A stretch of 64,000 bases of DNA from Cyanoderma ruficeps (Eukaryota > Chordata > Aves > Passeriformes > Timaliidae): the NCBI GenBank assembly GCA_008694505.1, contig VZDJ01000223.1, forward strand, positions 1,267,350 to 1,331,349. Direction: 5' to 3'. Positions within the stretch are counted from its first letter, which is position 1; every line of letters starts with the position of its first letter. A program made the translations under genes and the position numbers. This document shows positions 62,418 to 64,000 of the stretch, piece after piece. The notes under the pieces were generated by a model. That model was not told where the DNA came from, searched no databases, and saw only the letters and a program-made list of their open reading frames with translations.

Positions 62418-62762
62418 TGTTGGAGACAGGAATGTCACAAGAACACGCAGAGTTCATGCAGCAACAGACGAATTTTATTGTTGTGCGTCCCCTTATGCAG
62501 GAGCTTCAAATTTCCTGCGCTGACACACGATTGGTTAAGGATCTTAACTCCGCCCCGCTCACTGGCCAATGGGTGCATTCCTGGTTCAAAGGGATTGGCT
62601 GGTGTCCCCTGTTTGAACCTTGATCTGACCTATCATTATCATGTGTGGACGCGGGATTTTCTGAGCCTGAGAAGGGCTGAGCTCTTCCCAAGGGAAATTT
62701 CCAACAGTTTTCTTTTTCCCAAAACAACCTTGCGTAAACAATATTCCTTTCCCATAACAACA
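62418..62762 (-). mobile_element. LTR of an endogenous retrovirus (ERVK-like layout)
   Basis: Bounded by TGTTGG at the left and CAACA at the right, an inverted TGTTG/CAACA pair. On the minus strand: CCAAT-type elements (rc of ATTGG at 62530; CCAAT near 62566; ATTGG near 62594), a GC box (GCGGGGCGG, rc of 62550-62558), a TATA-like GCATAAGG (62491-62500), then AATAAA (62474-62479) about 15-20 bp on, a tight arrangement seen in alpha- and betaretrovirus-like LTRs. No target-site duplication was found: the flanks are CGCTGA and GGCCTG. It may thus be one LTR of a truncated provirus or have a damaged flank. Open frames in it are fortuitous. Confidence 0.7.
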
Positions 62763-62799
62763 GGCCTGCTCTATTAAATTAATAACTAGCCTGTCATCT

Positions 62800-63291
62800 C
62801 TTCTAAGTGTAGTTAAGTAATTTGCAAGTTCCCATGAAAAAATAATCTTGGTATGAAAACTCGTTAGCATAACAACCTATTCTGAGGTTGAAAAACAAAT
62901 TTACCTGCAATGACAAGGGATTTGTCCCGTGAGAATCAGTAAAGAAAATATGTAAACGATACAAGAATAGAGAGATTTGACAGACAAGTAAAATACCTTT
63001 TACTAACTAATAGAATAATTGGCAAGAAAGCTATTAACCAATTAAAGTTGCATATGAGGTCTGTAAAAACTGTATAAAATGAGTTATGAAAATAATTGGC
63101 TTTTCCTGCATGAAGAAGATGGAGTCTTGGCTGACCTACTACAACAGTTGCAAGGCTTCTCCCTTTTTCGGTTCAATTATCACATCTTTGGCTCTCAGCC
63201 CAAAGACTTTCATCATAGTTTCAATAGGTATAATCTTAGGACTTCAGGGAGTATGAACGAACCTGGGAAATAAAGGCTAATTCATCTTGCA
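62800..63291 (+). mobile_element. LTR-like element, second unit of the cluster
   Basis: On the plus strand a TATAAAA box (63073-63079), a CCAAT element near 63037 and an AATAAA signal (63269-63274) occur in LTR order, and a plausible end ...CTTGCA falls at 63291. AT content is high in the left half, as in a U3 region. The left terminus is uncertain, and no target-site duplication was found, so this may instead be unrelated host DNA with promoter-like words. Confidence 0.4.
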
Positions 63292-63552
63292 GTCAGAAAT
63301 GAGCTAAAGGCCCCCTTGCAGCCAGTTTGATCTCTCTGGCTGATGCACAGGTTTCACTGCTCCCCAAACATGAGGCAGGAAAAGCACCACGGAACATCCC
63401 AGCACTGCCATTCCTGCAGGGTCTCACTCAGCCACATCCCTGGGTGTTTGCCTCTTGAGCACTGGGGCACCAAATGCCACTGTGCATTCAGGGTTCTGCC
63501 TGTGCAGGGGATGACAGATCTCATGTGTCTCTTTGTTTTTACTGCAGTAATT
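63292..63552. other. Spacer between LTR-like units
   Basis: GC-richer sequence with an open frame (63343-63717) that continues into the next LTR. It has no recognised domain. It ends in GTAATT (63547-63552), the left target-site duplication of the next element. Confidence 0.5.
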
Positions 63553-63852
63553 TGTAGCCTTGGTTCGTGCCTGAGATGTTTTGGTTTTCTGAAATTTTTT
63601 TCCCAGGGAATTTTCTGTAAACAAGAGAAGTGTTTTTGTAACTGTAAACTTTGTTTACATTCTTTCCCTAGGAGGGACTTCTTCTTGATGTCCCTCTGGT
63701 CTGACCAATGTGATTGAAGAGGTTTGTCTTTGGTTCACCCATCAGATTGGTCTGTGTAGAATAGTATAGAAGGGAGACACATCCCAAAAATAAAGGAGCC
63801 GTTTTCAGCTTTCTGAAGTCAGTGTCTTGTGTCATGGCGTACAACAGAGTCA
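63553..63852 (+). mobile_element. Solo LTR with 6-bp target-site duplication
   Basis: The 300-bp unit begins TGTAGCC and ends GAGTCA and is flanked by the identical 6-bp direct repeats GTAATT (63547-63552 and 63853-63858). Inside on the plus strand are a CCAAT box (63703-63709), a TATA-like AGTATAGA (63763-63770) and AATAAA (63789-63794), in that order, with TATA and polyadenylation signal only about 20-25 bp apart. The 6-bp duplication and tight layout fit a class II (ERVK/betaretrovirus-like) LTR. No internal genes; solo LTR. Confidence 0.8.
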
Positions 63853-64000
63853 GTAATTGGTGATTTTATTCTCCATAACACAAATCACTTTAAGTAATTA
63901 ATTTCCTCCAGAGGCCCCCTGAGATTTGTGTCCTTTCCAAGTCATGATCTTGTTACATTTCAATGAATGTTATCTATTCCATATGTTAGAGGTTTTTCAG
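63853..64000. other. Non-coding flank at window end
   Basis: Starts with the right copy of the GTAATT duplication. No gene seen to the edge of the window. Confidence 0.5.

Noticed and set aside
62583..62592. GGTTCAAAGG as a tRNA T-arm
   Set aside because: No cloverleaf can be built around it; it lies within an LTR.
62506..62870. Overlapping open frames near 62.5-62.9 kb
   Set aside because: They are mostly LTR sequence, which is non-coding regulatory DNA.

Overview
This 64-kb window looks like vertebrate, almost certainly avian, non-coding nuclear DNA. It is AT-rich with no CpG-island-like stretch, and I could not support any intact protein-coding gene, rRNA or tRNA on either strand. The avian call rests on several 5'-truncated CR1 retroposons with the typical CR1 3' end (tails built from ATTCTATGA-like repeats) and on several LTRs of endogenous retroviruses. 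Their number and state suggest a songbird-like genome. That last step is an inference; I cannot name a species.

Layout. From 1 to about 13.4 kb is unique AT-rich DNA with simple repeats and one striking 85-nt hairpin (11185-11269). From 13.44 to 14.35 kb is a degraded retroelement block: a unique segment, a four-copy 70-bp minisatellite, and a short retrovirus-like end piece. CR1 copies lie at about 15.7, 18.0, 27.8 and 47.1 kb (plus strand) and 28.9, 41.2 and 49.2 kb (minus strand), with a possible tail at 44.85 kb. Two solo LTRs of the same family, both on the minus strand, sit at 23858-24318 and 45573-46020. The right end, 62.4-63.85 kb, is a cluster of three different LTR-like units; the last (63553-63852) has a 6-bp target-site duplication. 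Microsatellites and homopolymers are scattered throughout. The three single ambiguous bases (10531, 50688, 58171) all fall in or at the edge of simple repeats.

Most open frames are what chance gives in AT-rich DNA, or they run through CR1, LTR or microsatellite sequence. At this base composition, a handful of frames of 120 to 160 codons is expected in 64 kb. The window is therefore best read as a gene desert or the inside of a very long intron. The parts worth a second look are the 11.2-kb hairpin, a 58-bp near-identical duplication (52689-52746 and 55184-55241), the minisatellite block, the LTR cluster, and a well-framed exon-like segment at 29783-29877.
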